Positions 61,561-64,000 of a stretch of DNA of 64,000 nt are shown in pieces. Under the pieces are notes generated by a model. That model was given only the letters and a program-made list of their open reading frames with translations. It ran no database searches and was not told the origin of the DNA. The first letter of the stretch is position 1; every line of letters begins with the position of its first letter. The DNA is taken from NCBI GenBank assembly GCA_027886175.1, contig JAJNNQ010000002.1, forward strand, positions 686,001 through 750,000. Reading direction: 5' to 3'. This DNA comes from Phylloscopus collybita. Taxonomy: Eukaryota > Chordata > Aves > Passeriformes > Phylloscopidae. The position numbers and the translations under genes are program-made.

Positions 61561-64000
61561 GTGCAGCCTTGGGGAAGCCGCCCCGGCCCTTTCCCGGTGC
61601 CAGGGGGGTGGGAAGGAGCCGGGGTGGGGGGCGTCCCGTGGCTCTGCACCCATCGGATGTCCATCAAGCTCCCCACCCCGACAAATGAGAGCCCGATGGG
61701 TGACCGAGGGCTGGGAGGCGTCAATTCATTCCGGAAATCACGGCTGGCCCAGTGACCCACTGCTCGTGTCCCTTTGGGGTTAATCCTGTCTGTGGCCAGC
61801 AAAGCCGTGTCCTTCCTGGTGCAGCTCCTGTTTGGGCAGCCAGCAGGCTGAGCATGGGGTGAAACATGGAGTGTTTAAGAGCACTGGCTTGCTTTGTTAT
61901 TAAACTGGGGAGGTGCCGTGCCTTCCAGCGCTTCCATCCCAAATCAAGGTGGGATGGGATGGGATCTCCCTGTCATCTTACCCAGACTGACCAGTAAGCC
62001 TAAACATTTCCTATTGTCTTCCCTCACCACGTTCCTGCAGTTGTGGCAGAGTGTCCTTCAGGAAGTGACACCAAATGATCCCTTTGAAGGTCCCTTGGCA
62101 GTGGAGAGGGGCAGCACTAACTGTGTTACCAGCAGAGATCTGAAATCCCTGGCTCTCCAGCGCCTGGTTCCTTCCCACAGCAGAGCACACAGTGCGTGTT
62201 CGTGGCCTGACGTGACTGTCATTATCCAAGCAGGCTTCTTGCATGATCCAGACTGGAGAATTTCCCCTCGAGACTTCTGGAATGAAACCAAAATCTGAAT
62301 TTGACTGCAAACATCTCTTCCCAAAGGACATTTTGCCTTGACATATCACCACCAGATAGACAGCCTCCTCTTTACAAATCTCCTCCACTGCCCTGGTGTT
62401 GACAACCAGCCCCTCTGTTTTCTCTTCTAGCACTGACCATTTTCTTTGCCACTTAGACTTCCCAAAAAGCTAAAACTGGGGCCTGCAGAAGAGCAGTGGG
62501 TCAGCAAGGCTTTAGGTCCTTTATGCCAGACAGCGAGACAGGTCAAGGTAGTTCCAGTTGTTGCTGGGGTCCTCCAGGGCATGATTCATCTGATGTATTC
62601 CAGACAGTTGGGATTAAATTATTCACACCCTGACGTTTCTACATCTCTCCATCAATCACTGAGGGAATCCAGGGAGACCGGCTCTGGATGAGAAGACTCT
62701 TGCTCCCAGGGACGACACGAAGGGCAGAGCAGGCATCTGTCTAGCTCCCAAGAGATGTGGGATTCAAATCACATCCAGCTTCTTGTGGAATGCTGGGCGC
62801 TGTCACCCTTGCAGCCAGGCTGATTCTGGGCTCGGCTTATTTGTGAAGTTTGGTTTATTTTGGACTCTAGACAATTTGGGGATAAGCTCCACGTATTTTT
62901 CCCCTCAAGAAAGCCCAAACAAAGCTGTGTTCAAGGGGTGACTCTTTACCATAGTGGATGAGAAATCTCACCTCATGTCTGGTGAAATCCACCTGAGTTT
63001 TTCCCCAGACTAGGCAAGAATGGAACCAGACTTTTAAATTCAGTTATAATCCCTTGGAGACATGAGTCTCCTCCATATTTTTTTCTTGCTGTGTCACAAC
63101 AGCATCGCTCCCCGGGCTCCCTGATGGGCCTGATCTCATCTCCCAAAGTTAGATGTCAAAGTTCTGAGGGAGTCACCCCAGGCTCCCTTTGTAGGCAGTG
63201 GAGAGCAATCGGCATCTCCGGGGAGCAATTCATCTGACCTATCTCAGACACCTATCTCAGGATAACATGAATCATAGCAAGATGTTTATGTCTTCCCATT
63301 GACTATAGAGGGAGCCTAGGGCTACAGCCTCTGCCTTCCATGGGTGCTTCTTAGAGGCCCATTTTGGGGGCAAATAGTTCCCACCCCTCAAATTTCTCCT
63401 GTTAGAAAAGCAATCCTGCCATCCAGCCCCAGCTGCAGAGGCCATTTTAATAATGGAACCACATGGCACGTGGAAAGCATCTCCAGGACCACTGAATGCA
63501 GGCAGTCCCTTGCTGTTCAAGGCATAATAACACCTCACAATGATTCAAAACTAATACATTTAGCAGATCTCATCATATTTTCCTGATGGCATTCTGGCAT
63601 CTCGGTTGTCTCGGAGCCAAACCTTTCCCCTCCACTCCATTTTCCCTGCTCTGGATCAGCCTTCTCCACTTCTGAAATAAAGTAAGGCATGAGCAGAAAG
63701 CCACAAGATACTGATCCATCCAGGAGGTTTGTTACATGTAGGAGGTACTCTCTGCTCTCTCATGAAACTCTTCCCAAGAGGATCTGATTTCCAACCACAC
63801 CCCGTCTACCTCTCCGCTAATGGCAATTTGGGCAGCTGCCCTGGTATCAACAACGGAGATCTACAAACTCTGCCCTGTAACTATGGGGAAGGAAACTGGA
63901 AGGATCAGGATTGAAGATGTGACTGTGCAAGCTCCGCTCAGCCTTAGTTCAGGATAAATCCTGCGGGCCAGAGGTTTGCCAGCGCTGCTGGGGGAGAGAA
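61561..64000. other. Intron 2 unique sequence
   Basis: I see no exon or repeat family in this stretch. The open frames lack recognisable features. Confidence 0.35.

Larger units (their letters stand above)
57786..64000 (+). other. WNT3A: WNT3A intron 2, 5' part (phase 1)
   Basis: The intron starts with gtgagt after exon 2 and continues past the window end. I looked for the next exon, which should start by completing an Ala codon and then encode a Thr-Arg-Glu-Ser-Ala-Phe-type sequence. I did not find it. The stretch holds four short CR1 relics and a motif-rich block near 61 kb. The rest is unique sequence in which I recognise nothing. Confidence 0.9.

Noticed and set aside
62041..62298. Possible WNT3A exon 3 after a ctgcag acceptor-like site
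   Set aside because: The translation does not resemble the expected Wnt sequence in any frame.

Overview
This window is vertebrate genomic DNA, almost certainly from a bird and probably a passerine. About seventeen CR1 retroposon copies lie in both orientations, several with the typical 3' end. There are retroviral-type solo LTRs, and no mammalian SINE or L1 sequence. The only gene I can support is WNT3A, read left to right. Coding exon 1 is a 71-bp piece at 5917-5987 that encodes the secretion signal and the start of the mature protein. Exon 2 is 242 bp at 57544-57785 and encodes 80 residues. The two join in phase across a split tryptophan codon. Exon 3 and later exons are not visible and should lie beyond base 64000.

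Layout: 1-5916 is upstream flank and promoter region. It holds a tandem duplication, a CR1 fragment, CpG- and C-rich stretches, many long A and T runs (one of 61 T), and a moderately clean block at 5290-5580 carrying a PBX/MEIS-type site, homeobox cores and an inverted CCAAT box. Intron 1 is 5988-57543 (51,556 bp). It holds most of the CR1 copies, one well-defined solo LTR (12690-13146, with inverted termini and a 4-bp target duplication), two probable solo LTRs (about 30122-30690 minus and 34635-35085 plus), a 5S-rRNA-like SINE head (38045-38160), several minisatellites and microsatellites, and a few CpG- or motif-rich stretches that could be enhancers. Intron 2 begins at 57786 and runs off the window. 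It has small CR1 relics and a candidate regulatory block at 60950-61560.

WNT3A encodes a secreted, lipid-modified ligand that activates Frizzled/LRP5/6 and beta-catenin signalling. Everything else here is either control DNA for this gene or repeats in its introns. Most long open frames in the window arise from homopolymers, microsatellites or CR1 and are not genes. I found no previously undescribed gene system. The most interesting points are the short exon 1, the possible 5S-derived SINE inside a developmental gene, the intact solo-LTR boundaries, the 24-copy GGAA array just before exon 2, and the homopolymer-rich promoter region.
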